NCBI RefSeq assembly: GCF_005405085.1
Contig: NZ_BJDJ01000011.1
Coordinates: 36,346 to 100,345 of the forward strand
DNA: 64,000 bases
Direction: 5' to 3'
Source: Lactiplantibacillus daowaiensis
Lineage (GTDB): Bacteria; Bacillota; Bacilli; Lactobacillales; Lactobacillaceae
Below, piece after piece: positions 41,192-51,089 of this stretch. Every line of letters begins with the position of its first letter. The stretch's first letter is position 1. The position numbers and the translations under genes are program-made. The notes below the pieces were generated by a model that did not search any database, was not told the origin of the DNA, and saw only the letters and a list, made by a program, of their open reading frames with translations.

Positions 41192-42946
41192 TTATTTAGC
41201 AGCAACTGGTGCTTGAAGTTTGAGGTCGATCAAACGTGAAGCTTCAACTTCACGGTCGACATCTTCGGTATAACGCGTCTTAGTAGCGGCATCCCAGTTG
41301 TAATACCGCGCCATTTCATCAATGACCCCAACCTTAACTTGATCAATCGTATCGCTATGGAAGAGCACATTGTAAGTCCGACGTAACAAGTAATCAACCG
41401 GTGTTAAGGCCATTTCTTCATCCATTGAGTAATGTAATGACAAGGTTTCAGCTAAGCTTAAGCCTGGCGCTGCTTTGGTTTGATCAGCTTGGGCGAAGAT
41501 CGTTGGGGCATTTGACCCATATAAAGTGGCAATTTCGCGTGCTTCTGGTTCCGTCAAGCCTTTAGCAACCCCTTGTTTGGTGAAGTCAGCCATCGCGTCT
41601 TCGACGTTATCTCCATCAAAATCACCACCGGAAACTTTAATTTCCGCTGAATCAATTTCTTTGAAGTTTTCCAAATATTCATCACGTAAGGTTTGCCGAA
41701 TTTGCTTAATTGCCCCGTTAGCCATTAAGCGGTAGTCGGTCAACTTCCCACCAGCTAACGTAATCATCCCGTCAGCAGCAGTGACTAATGAACTCCCACG
41801 TGAAACCGCAGATGGTTGCAAGCTAGCTGCCGCACTGGCACCAGAAACGGCATCGGTTTCAGCATCATCTGGCACTTCGTTACGAACTAATGGCCGAATC
41901 CCAGCCCAACTAGCTTCAACATCATCGATGGTTAAGTTAGCCGTTGGGTACTTCTTGTTAATAATACCTAACAAGTAATCAACGTCTTTTTGATCAACTT
42001 GTGGGTTTTCATAATCGCCTTCAAAGTCGGTATCCGTCGTCCCAAAGTAAGTCTTACCTTCACGTGGGATGGTAAAGATCATCCGGCCATCATTAGTCCC
42101 AGAACCAAAGTAAGTTGGATTTGGCACCTTCAAACGGGATTGATCAACGACTAAGTGCACCCCTTTGGTTGGCCGCATATGTGATTCAGGATCAGCGGAT
42201 TGGTCTAAATGACGAACTTCGTCAGACCAAGGACCACTTGTATTGATGACTAACTTGGCATGAATATCAAATTCTTCACCAGTTAAGCAATCTTGAACCC
42301 GCATCCCATTAATATCACCAAACTTATCGTGTAACGCTTCAATCGCTTTGATGCGACTGACCATTAAGCCACCAGCATCATGAGCACGCTTGATGTTTTC
42401 AACGACTAATCGGGAGTCATTATTTTGATAATCCAAGTAAACGCCGGCGCCAACTAACTTATCAGGATTAAGTTGTGGTTCGCGTTCCAACACTTGCGCC
42501 TTCGTTAAAACATAGTTACTGTACTTCTGCAAATTAGGGTTCTTATCAACACCTGCTAAACGATCATATAGGTCCATCGCCACTTTGACTGAGAACATGC
42601 TAAACGTTGTCCCGGGTTCGTCATAAATTGGCAATAACATTGGATCTGGTTGGGTCATATGTGGTGCGATATGTTGTACGACGGCCCGTTCTTTAACCGT
42701 GTCTGACACAACTTCAACGTCAAAGGTCTTTAGATAACGAATACCCCCGTGGACTAAGCGAGTTGACCGTGAAGAAGTCCCCCCACCAAAATCTTGCATA
42801 TCGATTAACCCAGTTTGCATGCCAGCAACACTAGCTTGTAAGGCCACACCGGCCCCGGTGATCCCACCACCGATAATTAACAAATCTAACTCTTGGGACT
42901 TTAATTGTTTTAAGTCGTCTTGACGACTAGTCATTGAAAAACTCAT
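41192..42946 (-). CDS. glpO: Alpha-glycerophosphate oxidase (GlpO/GlpD)
   Basis: 584 aa FAD enzyme that oxidises glycerol 3-phosphate to DHAP. The Rossmann FAD motif is LLIIGGGITGAG; SSRSTRLVHGGIRYL and LAGGKLTDYR are family signatures. The insert around TDAVSGASAAASLQPSAV is typical of the oxygen-using, peroxide-producing GlpO type of lactic acid bacteria rather than quinone-linked GlpD, so hydrogen peroxide is a likely product. AGGAGCG precedes ATG 42946. Third gene of glpF-glpK-glpO. Confidence 0.93.
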   Translation of the reverse strand: MSFSMTSRQDDLKQLKSQELDLLIIGGGITGAGVALQASVAGMQTGLIDMQDFGGGTSSRSTRLVHGGIRYLKTFDVEVVSDTVKERAVVQHIAPHMTQPDPMLLPIYDEPGTTFSMFSVKVAMDLYDRLAGVDKNPNLQKYSNYVLTKAQVLEREPQLNPDKLVGAGVYLDYQNNDSRLVVENIKRAHDAGGLMVSRIKAIEALHDKFGDINGMRVQDCLTGEEFDIHAKLVINTSGPWSDEVRHLDQSADPESHMRPTKGVHLVVDQSRLKVPNPTYFGSGTNDGRMIFTIPREGKTYFGTTDTDFEGDYENPQVDQKDVDYLLGIINKKYPTANLTIDDVEASWAGIRPLVRNEVPDDAETDAVSGASAAASLQPSAVSRGSSLVTAADGMITLAGGKLTDYRLMANGAIKQIRQTLRDEYLENFKEIDSAEIKVSGGDFDGDNVEDAMADFTKQGVAKGLTEPEAREIATLYGSNAPTIFAQADQTKAAPGLSLAETLSLHYSMDEEMALTPVDYLLRRTYNVLFHSDTIDQVKVGVIDEMARYYNWDAATKTRYTEDVDREVEASRLIDLKLQAPVAAK

Positions 42947-42967
42947 CTTTATCGCTCCTATGCGTGT

Positions 42968-44528
<1,561 letters not shown>

Positions 44529-44535
44529 ATTATTA

Positions 44536-45243
44536 TTAATGTACGCTAACTTGTAAGGCTGCAGCGAGTATGCCGCCAACCAGTGGTCCGACCATCGGTA
44601 CCCATGCATATTCCCAGTGAGCCGCACTTTTATTTGGCACTGGCAAGATGGTATAGGCTAACCGAGGCCCCCAATCACGAGCTGGGTTTAACGCAAATCC
44701 AGTCGTGCCACCTAAGGTTAGCCCAATAGTGGTGATCAAGGCCCCAACGATCAGTGGCTTTAAGCCTTGGGTAAAGTTCCCTAAATTTAATAAGATAAAG
44801 ATAAACGTGAAAGTCGCAATAATTTCACTAAGCAGGTTAAAAATGGGATTGTTAATACTTGGCATTGTCGCAAAGATGCCGACTGAATTGCCTTCAGCTT
44901 CTGTTTTGGTTGCTTTAAAGTGTGGATAATAATGTAAGACGACGACTGCCGCCCCGATAAAAGCCCCCAGAAATTGCCCTAATAGATAGGATCCTACCGC
45001 TGACCATGGAAATAGTCCAAATAAGGCAAAGCCAAGTGTGACGGCCGGATTCAAGTGACCGTCAGCACCAAATTGACCTGCAACATAGACCCCAAACGTT
45101 ACCGCAAACCCCCAAGCAACGCTGACATAAAACCAATCATGGGTTTTCCCATAAGAGTGATTCAGATTGATTGTCGCGCCACAACCAACCCCAATAATAA
45201 TTAGTATCATGGTGCCAAAACATTCACCAAGCAAACCGTTCAA
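44536..45243 (-). CDS. glpF: Glycerol facilitator (aquaglyceroporin)
   Basis: 235-aa MIP family channel. Both NPA boxes are there: HLNPAVT and ALNPARD, the Asp after the second marking the glycerol-permeable type. Six TM helices. The start is TTG 45243 with AAAGGGG 10 nt upstream. First gene of the glycerol operon; promoter lies in the 200-bp AT-rich gap to 45444. Confidence 0.93.
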   Translation of the reverse strand: MNGLLGECFGTMILIIIGVGCGATINLNHSYGKTHDWFYVSVAWGFAVTFGVYVAGQFGADGHLNPAVTLGFALFGLFPWSAVGSYLLGQFLGAFIGAAVVVLHYYPHFKATKTEAEGNSVGIFATMPSINNPIFNLLSEIIATFTFIFILLNLGNFTQGLKPLIVGALITTIGLTLGGTTGFALNPARDWGPRLAYTILPVPNKSAAHWEYAWVPMVGPLVGGILAAALQVSVH

Positions 45244-45443
45244 TTTAAATCGACCCCTTTATGTGGTTTTCGACTTGTTATGCCACAAGTGTCGTTTAAA
45301 TGGATAATTAAAAGCGACTTGTTAGTGCTAAACCCATTTAAACCGGCCAGGCTTAAAGCATTAACAAGCCGCTACTTTCTAATTAATTACACTAAAATTG
45401 ATAACTAATTGCTTAATTATTAGTCCTGGTGCTGCGTAATTAA

Positions 45444-46382
45444 CTAGGCTAATTCAATCTTCTTATTGTCAATAATGTCTTGTGCTTCATCTACTAATTG
45501 TTTAACGATCTTAGCAGCTGGTAATGATTCGGTAATTAAGCCAGAAATTTCACCACTGAATAAGACCCCAGTTTCAGCATTATCTTTACGAACAGCATTC
45601 CGTAACCCAACGTTCATTGAGGTATTGAATTCGTCACGAGAAACTTTTTGTGCTTCTAAGTCCAATAATTGGTCGGTCTTCTTATTAATGATGGCCCGAC
45701 TAGCGTCACGAATCGTTGCACCAACAACAACAGTTGAAGAATCCGTTGCATTGATAACCGCATCACGCCAATTGTCACCAACGGGGCTTTCCTTAGCAAT
45801 TGAGAAGATCGTCCCACATTGAACCCCTTCAGCACCAGCGATAAAGGCATTAACGACCCCGCGGCCATCAGCAACCCCACCAGCCGCAATCAATGGAATT
45901 GAGATTGCATCAGCAATTTGTGGCCATAAGACTTGTGAAGTCAATGTCCCAATATGACCGCCACCTTCCATACCTTCGGCGATAACGGCGTCACAGCCCA
46001 TTGCTTCCATCTTCTTAGCGATTTTAACATTTGGGACAACTGGCACAACTTTAATGCCGGCACCCTTTAAATCAGTCATGTAATTCTTAGGTGTCCCAGC
46101 ACCAGTAGTTACGATTGGGACTTTTTCTTCAATCACAACTTTAACCACATCAGGGGTATTAGGATCCATTAACATCAAGTTAACGGCAAATGGCTTATCA
46201 GTTAGTTCATGTGCCTTTTTGATTTCAACACGAACTTCTTCACCGGTCTTACCACCAGCGGCGATAATTCCTAACCCACCACCATTAGAAACAGCAGCAG
46301 CTAATTCTGCAGTTGCAACTTCTTGCATGGCACCTTGGACAACTGGATATTGGATTCCTAATAACTTAGTAACTCGGTTCAT
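45444..46382 (-). CDS. FabK-like enoyl-ACP reductase / nitronate monooxygenase
   Basis: 312-aa FMN TIM-barrel protein. IQYPVVQGAMQ, AAGGVADGRGV and the active-site AEGMEGGGHIG (His of GGHxG) are shared by FabK and nitronate monooxygenases; FabK usually has EGxEAGGH, and this has EGMEGGGH, so the choice is open. A fatty-acid role would need other fab genes, which are absent nearby. AGGAG lies 9 nt before ATG 46382. It diverges from a LysR regulator across a 619-bp gap rich in inverted repeats. Confidence 0.85.
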   Translation of the reverse strand: MNRVTKLLGIQYPVVQGAMQEVATAELAAAVSNGGGLGIIAAGGKTGEEVRVEIKKAHELTDKPFAVNLMLMDPNTPDVVKVVIEEKVPIVTTGAGTPKNYMTDLKGAGIKVVPVVPNVKIAKKMEAMGCDAVIAEGMEGGGHIGTLTSQVLWPQIADAISIPLIAAGGVADGRGVVNAFIAGAEGVQCGTIFSIAKESPVGDNWRDAVINATDSSTVVVGATIRDASRAIINKKTDQLLDLEAQKVSRDEFNTSMNVGLRNAVRKDNAETGVLFSGEISGLITESLPAAKIVKQLVDEAQDIIDNKKIELA

Positions 46383-46733
46383 AATGAGCATCTCCTAAAA
46401 TGTTTTTTTGCAGTTGTAGTAGTTTGCTTCTAATACATCACTTACCTGGGGGAATTTCACTAGTTGCGAACTTCTCAACTGCGCTTTGCATAATCTATAT
46501 TAACTTGGAAAAAAGTTTTTGCAATTTTTGGTATGCCTAACTATTTTAAGGCCTAGTGCTAGCAACCCTGTTATGACAGCGTTTTCAAAGATTGGCTATT
46601 TAAGCGAATTTAATGATTTAGCTAAAATGTTTGTGAAAAAGATACCGTTTACAATTTTTAGATAACGATTAAATCAACCTTTCTAACTTGCCATAACTTA
46701 CAGGAATAGTTCAAATAAATAACCCGCAAGGTT

Positions 46734-46764
46734 TTTAATAAACTGTTTCAATTCGTTTATTAAA
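46734..46764. promoter_or_regulatory. Inverted repeat in the FabK-like / LysR gap
   Basis: TTTAATAAAC-N11-GTTTATTAAA, perfect 10-bp arms. Possible operator for the FabK-like gene or for the LysR gene; AT-rich context tempers confidence. Confidence 0.4.
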
Positions 46765-46801
46765 CCCCTAACACCGGGACTTCAAGTGGGACTACGGTTA
46801 A

Positions 46802-46820
46802 TGATAGCTTGTAGCTATCA
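46802..46820. promoter_or_regulatory. TGATAGCT-TGT-AGCTATCA palindrome
   Basis: 8-bp perfect arms with a 3-bp spacer, 41 bp upstream of the LysR-gene -35. Inner bases give ATAG-N7-CTAT, which fits the spacing of a LysR-type T-N11-A box. Confidence 0.45.
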
Positions 46821-46860
46821 ACCCATAACCTATGTTTATACTGGGTATAAAAAAATAGTA

Positions 46861-46890
46861 TTGGCAGTCGATAAACGTTGCCGTTATACT
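46861..46890 (+). promoter_or_regulatory. Promoter of the LysR gene 47002
   Basis: -35 TTGGCA (46861-46866), 18-bp spacer, -10 TATACT (46885-46890), giving a leader of about 105 nt. Confidence 0.55.
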
Positions 46891-46926
46891 ATTGGTAAAT
46901 GTAATTATGATTATTGCTATTTAAAA

Positions 46927-46940
46927 TGTAATCGTTTACT
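46927..46940 (+). promoter_or_regulatory. Candidate cre (CcpA) site
   Basis: TGTAATCGTTTACT matches 13 of 14 positions of TGWAANCGNTNWCA. It lies about 30 bp downstream of the expected start of transcription, a position where CcpA acts as a roadblock. Confidence 0.5.
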
Positions 46941-47001
46941 TATCCAAAATAACTTTAGTTTTCGACTGAAAAATTGTTTTTCCACTAAGGAGCTAACAAA
47001 T

Positions 47002-47916
47002 ATGATCGAATTTAACCAATTATACTATCTATTGACGATCGTCGATAACGGCTTTAACCTCACCCGTAGCGCTAAGGTGTTACACGTTTCACAACCTGCT
47101 TTAAGTAAATCTATCGCCGAACTAGAATTTCGGCAAGGCGTGACGATTTTCAATCGTAAAAAAGGTCGCATCATTGGTCTAACACATATTGGGAATAGCT
47201 TAGTGCGGGATGCCCGCAAAGTTTACTCCCAATATGAAATGATGTTGGGTCGCCTACAGGATTCCGTCTCAGAAAAGCAAGGGACCGTTCGCATTGGGAT
47301 CGCCCCAGTCATTATTTCAACCGTCTTTAATGAAGCTCTAGTCCAATTTATTCAAAACAATCCCGGCATTAAGTTGACCTTAGTTGAAAAAGGCGCTTAT
47401 GAATTACAAGAAATGCTAGTACTGGGTAAACTAGACTTGGCCATTTTAATTTCACCCGTAACGTTTAGCTCAATCAGTGAACAAGTTATTTACAAGGATT
47501 CAGTCGCCGTTTGGTTCAATAAGAATCATCGCTTTAATAAAATCGAGGGACCAATTCCATTGACCGAAATTGGTAAAGAAAAAATTATCACGTTGAACAA
47601 TAGTTTTATGGTCACGTTCCAATTGAAACAACATTTTATGCATGCTAGTATCCAACCAGATTTCTTCTTACAAACTGATTCATGGGATTTGATCCTAAAT
47701 ATGTGTCAAAAGACCAATAATGTCGGCATTTTGGCCCGACCGATTGGTGAGAATTATAATACCGGCGATATCGTCTGTCGTGAGATTGAGCCTTTCTTCC
47801 CTTGGAAAATCTCACTGTGTGCCTTAAAGAATGTGCAACATAGTAGTGTTGTGACGTTTACCCGTAATTGGTTCTCCGATTATTTTCTCAGTCATAAGTT
47901 AGTCCCACAGGCTTAG
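47002..47916 (+). CDS. LysR family transcriptional regulator
   Basis: 304 aa. N-terminal HTH (FNLTRSAKVLHVSQPALSKS), then the linker helix and a periplasmic-binding-like effector domain (CynR/CysB type, from about 90). ATG 47002 follows AAGGAG by 8 nt; the reported longer frame crosses promoter elements. Divergent from the FabK-like gene, which is its most likely target. Effector unknown. Confidence 0.9.
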   Translation: MIEFNQLYYLLTIVDNGFNLTRSAKVLHVSQPALSKSIAELEFRQGVTIFNRKKGRIIGLTHIGNSLVRDARKVYSQYEMMLGRLQDSVSEKQGTVRIGIAPVIISTVFNEALVQFIQNNPGIKLTLVEKGAYELQEMLVLGKLDLAILISPVTFSSISEQVIYKDSVAVWFNKNHRFNKIEGPIPLTEIGKEKIITLNNSFMVTFQLKQHFMHASIQPDFFLQTDSWDLILNMCQKTNNVGILARPIGENYNTGDIVCREIEPFFPWKISLCALKNVQHSSVVTFTRNWFSDYFLSHKLVPQA

Positions 47917-47920
47917 TCCT

Positions 47921-47958
47921 AAAGGTGTCGTTTTGCAACTTGCAACGACGCCTTTTTT
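47921..47958 (+). terminator. Terminator of the LysR gene
   Basis: Stem AAAGGTGTCGTT / AACGACGCCTTTTTT with one G-T pair and an 11-nt loop. Confidence 0.85.
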
Positions 47959-48063
47959 ATTAGCTTATTAATTTAGCGCAACTACACTGATTAAAAAAGA
48001 AATAGTCGGACAATACTTAAAACGTTATTAGCGGACTAGCCTAGTTAATGTTTACAGTGTCAA

Positions 48064-48113
48064 AAAATCCCCACCACCTTTGCGATTATCCATGACAAAG
48101 ATGATGGGGACTT
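48064..48113 (-). terminator. Terminator of the 98-aa gene
   Basis: Minus-strand hairpin AGTCCCCATCATCTTTG ... CAAAGGTGGTGGGGAT with G-T pairs and T6. Confidence 0.75.
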
Positions 48114-48116
48114 TTG

Positions 48117-48413
48117 TTAACTCACGCGAGTTACGGACTGGTTCAGTAACGCTAACAACTGACTTGCTAACTGACCGACTGTCTCACGAATAACTAGTTG
48201 GGTCGTATCGAGCTGAATCGTCAAGGTCAGTCGTTGATAAGGCCAACTCAGCTGGATAACCGGAGCCGGTGCCAATAATGGCATCACCAATGACCATGGT
48301 TTGCAAGCTGTCAGTGACTGAAACTCTAGGGTGCGCGTTGATTCTGTATACCAAACAGTGACGTAATAATACTGCACTTGTGCTAAATGATGTAATTCGA
48401 TAATACCAGTCAT
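48117..48413 (-). CDS. Hypothetical 98-aa protein divergent from the PTS operon
   Basis: Starts MTGIIELHHLAQVQYYYVTV; no membrane helix or known motif, fairly beta-rich, and a C-terminal helix rich in Leu/Gln. GGGGGG lies before the ATG and a terminator follows, so it is a real gene. It is driven by one of the four 19-bp-spacer promoters, divergent from the PRD-PTS operon, so a role in the same sugar response is likely. Function unknown. Confidence 0.65.
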   Translation of the reverse strand: MTGIIELHHLAQVQYYYVTVWYTESTRTLEFQSLTACKPWSLVMPLLAPAPVIQLSWPYQRLTLTIQLDTTQLVIRETVGQLASQLLALLNQSVTRVS

Positions 48414-48450
48414 CTAATCCCCCCTAATGCGCATAATTAAGGTCACTGTT

Positions 48451-48481
48451 AACCTAACTTATCGAACGCGTCTTAGGTCAA
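48451..48481 (-). promoter_or_regulatory. 19-bp-spacer (MerR-type) promoter of the 98-aa gene
   Basis: Minus strand -35 TTGACC (48476-48481), 19-bp spacer with TAAGACGCGTTCGA, -10 TAGGTT (48451-48456). With the plus-strand copy at 48520 it forms a large inverted repeat (17 of 19 bases). Confidence 0.62.
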
Positions 48482-48519
48482 GGCTTAATTGTTGTTTTAA
48501 ACAAATTCGACTGTAGGCA

Positions 48520-48550
48520 TTGACCTCAAACGCGTTCGAGGCCTTATGCT
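48520..48550 (+). promoter_or_regulatory. 19-bp-spacer (MerR-type) promoter of the PRD-PTS operon
   Basis: -35 TTGACC (48520-48525), 19-bp spacer TCAAACGCGTTCGAGGCCT, -10 TATGCT (48545-48550). The spacer carries the near-palindrome CCTCAAACGCGTTCGAGG, as in MerR operators. The best match to the shared consensus. Confidence 0.68.
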
Positions 48551-48674
48551 GTGAATTGATGAAAATAGTCGCATAAATTTTCATTTAAAAGTTGCAACAA
48601 TGATTCTAGCAATCAGTTGTATATGCAACCGCTTACGTTTCTTATAAACTAATTTTGAGTTAGGAGGTTCGACT

Positions 48675-50588
48675 TTGAACACAGGATTAACCTTAACCGC
48701 TCGGCAAATCAAAATCACCCACTTGATTCGGCTCAGTGGTAAAACCCATGCACAAACCCTAGCGCAACAACTAAACGTTTCGGCTCGGACCGTTGCAACT
48801 GAGATTGACATCATCGCACACGCAGTACCACAGTTAGGCTTAACACTTGTGCGCCGTCCCAATGATGGCATCTACTTTGAAGGCCCAATGACGGCATTAG
48901 ACCAACTCGAACAACAACTACCAGCACCATTATTAGCAGCCAGTCGTCAGCGACAACGTTTAATCGTCAGTTGGTTGTTACTACAAACCGATCCAATTAC
49001 GATTCAAGCCTTAGCTGACCAGTTATTCGTCAGTAAAAGTACCGTTAATAATGATTTACGTTTATTGCGTCCACGACTAAGTAGTGTCGGGTTAAGCTTT
49101 GAACGGTCACAAGCTGGTTTGCTAATTAGTGGTCCCGCCCTCACCCGCTTTAATCTGGCTATCGAGCAAATGACGGCTTTAACGAAACGTGCGACTGGCT
49201 TAAGCTTGGTGGTTTCTAAACAGCAATTAGCATATCGCTACCAGTTGCCAACCGTTTTAAAGTGGCTTTTCCAACCAACGACCGTAACAGCAGTCGAACA
49301 AGTGTTGAATCAGTTTCTAAATACGGTCACGCTGACGTTGATGACTGATCAATTACAGCTTTTAGGTTTGACGTTGCTAATCAGCCAACAATACCCGCCT
49401 CGCTTTATGCCGGCTACCTCAGTTGAACATGAACGCACCGCCACAACGAAGACCTTATTGGCCCTAGCTGAACCGACTTTAGCCCTACCAATTGCAACGC
49501 CATTCATTTGTCAACTAGATATGCAATTGCGGGTCATTAAGCAACAACAACTGACTGCCTTATCAACACCACCAACTGGTGAATTATTGATTACTGTCGT
49601 CCGCGAACTAATGCAAGATCAACCTGGTGATGCCATTTTAATCAATGAACTGGCCCACTTTTTAACTTGGCAACAGCTTAAACGGCGACCAGCGACGCAT
49701 TCATATGCTCAAGAAATCAAAAGTCAATTTCCAGTGGCCTTTGATCAAGCGGTTAACTTCAGTGTGGCTTTAGCCGATCGACTGCAAATTCAATTGTGTC
49801 CTGCGGCGATTACTGAAGTAACGCTCTATTTTGAAGCCTATTTAGAACGACAAACGAATGTCGAATTACTGACTGCCGTCTTAGTTTGTGGGCAAGGGCC
49901 TAGTTACGGGCAATTATTATTACAACGGATTCATCATTATTTTTATAATCAGATTTCAATTATCAAGGTAATTAGCGACACAACTACCCAAACGTTGCCC
50001 GCAAACGCTGATATCATCATTAGTACGATTCCAATCAAACATAGTCCGCAGCCACTGTTTACCATGAGTCCGCTGTTAACGCCAGGTGAGATCACGAATT
50101 TACAAAACTTTATCGCCCATCAGACGATCAATCGCCAAATTAATTTACTGACACAATTACTGAGTCCTGACAGTATCACCATAGATAATACCGTTAAGAC
50201 CCGCCATGACGCGCTTGAGTTATTAAGCCAGCGACTAGTTGCAGCAGATTTAGTTGATGACCAATACCCGGCTGCTGTTAAAACGCGCGAAAAGTTGGCA
50301 TCAACGGCCTTAGGTTGGGTTGCGATTCCCCATGCGGCAGCTGAGCATGTGCGCCATTCAGGTATCGAAATTCTAATCAGTGCTAATGGCATCAAATGGG
50401 ATGCTCAAACCAAAGTCCACTTGGTCTTGCTATTGGCCATCCAAACCCAAGATCAATATCGTGCACGTGAGTTATACCACTTCGTTAATCAGCTCGTTGC
50501 TCGTCCACAGCTGATTCAATCATTAACGAAGACGCAGTCCTCCGCTGAAGTTTTAGCGGTCTTACAACAATTACAAACAAATCGTTAA
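48675..50588 (+). CDS. PRD-containing PTS operon activator (BglG/MtlR-type)
   Basis: 637 aa. N-terminal HTH (about 1-60, SGKTHAQTLAQQLNVSARTV), a second HTH/Mga-like domain (about 85-145, IQALADQLFVSKSTVNNDLR), two PRDs (about 185-400), an EIIB-like domain (about 405-490) and a C-terminal EIIA-2 domain with the phospho-His in GWVAIPHAAAEH. Phosphorylation of PRD and EIIA histidines by the PTS tunes activity. Start: TTG 48675 with AGGAGG 7-8 nt upstream. It precedes EIIA and EIIBC with 20-bp gaps and activates them presumably. Confidence 0.9.
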   Translation: MNTGLTLTARQIKITHLIRLSGKTHAQTLAQQLNVSARTVATEIDIIAHAVPQLGLTLVRRPNDGIYFEGPMTALDQLEQQLPAPLLAASRQRQRLIVSWLLLQTDPITIQALADQLFVSKSTVNNDLRLLRPRLSSVGLSFERSQAGLLISGPALTRFNLAIEQMTALTKRATGLSLVVSKQQLAYRYQLPTVLKWLFQPTTVTAVEQVLNQFLNTVTLTLMTDQLQLLGLTLLISQQYPPRFMPATSVEHERTATTKTLLALAEPTLALPIATPFICQLDMQLRVIKQQQLTALSTPPTGELLITVVRELMQDQPGDAILINELAHFLTWQQLKRRPATHSYAQEIKSQFPVAFDQAVNFSVALADRLQIQLCPAAITEVTLYFEAYLERQTNVELLTAVLVCGQGPSYGQLLLQRIHHYFYNQISIIKVISDTTTQTLPANADIIISTIPIKHSPQPLFTMSPLLTPGEITNLQNFIAHQTINRQINLLTQLLSPDSITIDNTVKTRHDALELLSQRLVAADLVDDQYPAAVKTREKLASTALGWVAIPHAAAEHVRHSGIEILISANGIKWDAQTKVHLVLLLAIQTQDQYRARELYHFVNQLVARPQLIQSLTKTQSSAEVLAVLQQLQTNR

Positions 50589-50608
50589 GTTTAAAAAGGA
50601 GTTTTAAA

Positions 50609-51070
50609 ATGAGTACTTTTGTTCAAACTAATGTTTTTACCGATATTGACTGTCAATCAACTAAAGCCGCAGCATTAACGGCATTTGCCGGCAAAATCAG
50701 TACAACCAATGCTTTAGATAAGTCGGCACTAGTTCAAGGATTTTTAGCCCGTGAAGCTGAAAGCACGACTGGTTTTGGCAATGGTGTTGCCATTCCCCAC
50801 ACCAAAATTACGGGGATTAGTGAACCGATAGTTAGTGTTATCAGCTTTCAACACCCCGTTGATTGGACGTCACTTGATGACCAACCAGTTGAAATTGCTA
50901 TTGGCCTAGTGATGCCGCAAACCGGTGCTGATCAAGATCATCTAAAGGTCTTGTCAAAACTGGCTCGTAAATTAATGGATACTGATTTTATTGCCGCCTT
51001 ACAAGCAGCTCGCCACGATGCTTCACAGCTCTATCAAGTGATTCAAAGTAATGTTGATTTAAGTCATTAA
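50609..51070 (+). CDS. PTS EIIA, fructose/mannitol family
   Basis: 153 aa. The active-site region GFGNGVAIPHTKITG holds the phosphorylated His, and the preceding ESTTGFGNG and later VMPQTGADQDHLKVLSKLA match EIIA-Fru. It passes phosphate from HPr to the EIIB of the next gene. AAAAGGAG precedes the ATG. Second gene of the operon. Confidence 0.93.
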   Translation: MSTFVQTNVFTDIDCQSTKAAALTAFAGKISTTNALDKSALVQGFLAREAESTTGFGNGVAIPHTKITGISEPIVSVISFQHPVDWTSLDDQPVEIAIGLVMPQTGADQDHLKVLSKLARKLMDTDFIAALQAARHDASQLYQVIQSNVDLSH

Positions 51071-51089
51071 GACTAAGGAGGAATTCAAA

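Larger units (their letters stand above)
46383..47001. other. 619-bp divergent regulatory region
   Basis: Long for this window. It holds a perfect inverted repeat TTTAATAAAC-N11-GTTTATTAAA (46734-46764), a TGATAGCT-TGT-AGCTATCA repeat (46802-46820), a promoter at 46861-46890 and a cre-like site at 46927-46940. The frame in front of the LysR ATG is open for about 70 codons, but these sites make coding unlikely. No other ORF. Confidence 0.6.

Noticed and set aside
46786..47001. N-terminal extension of the LysR protein by about 72 codons
   Set aside because: It crosses a good promoter, a cre-like site and the AAGGAG ribosome site, and the natural LysR N-terminus begins at 47002.
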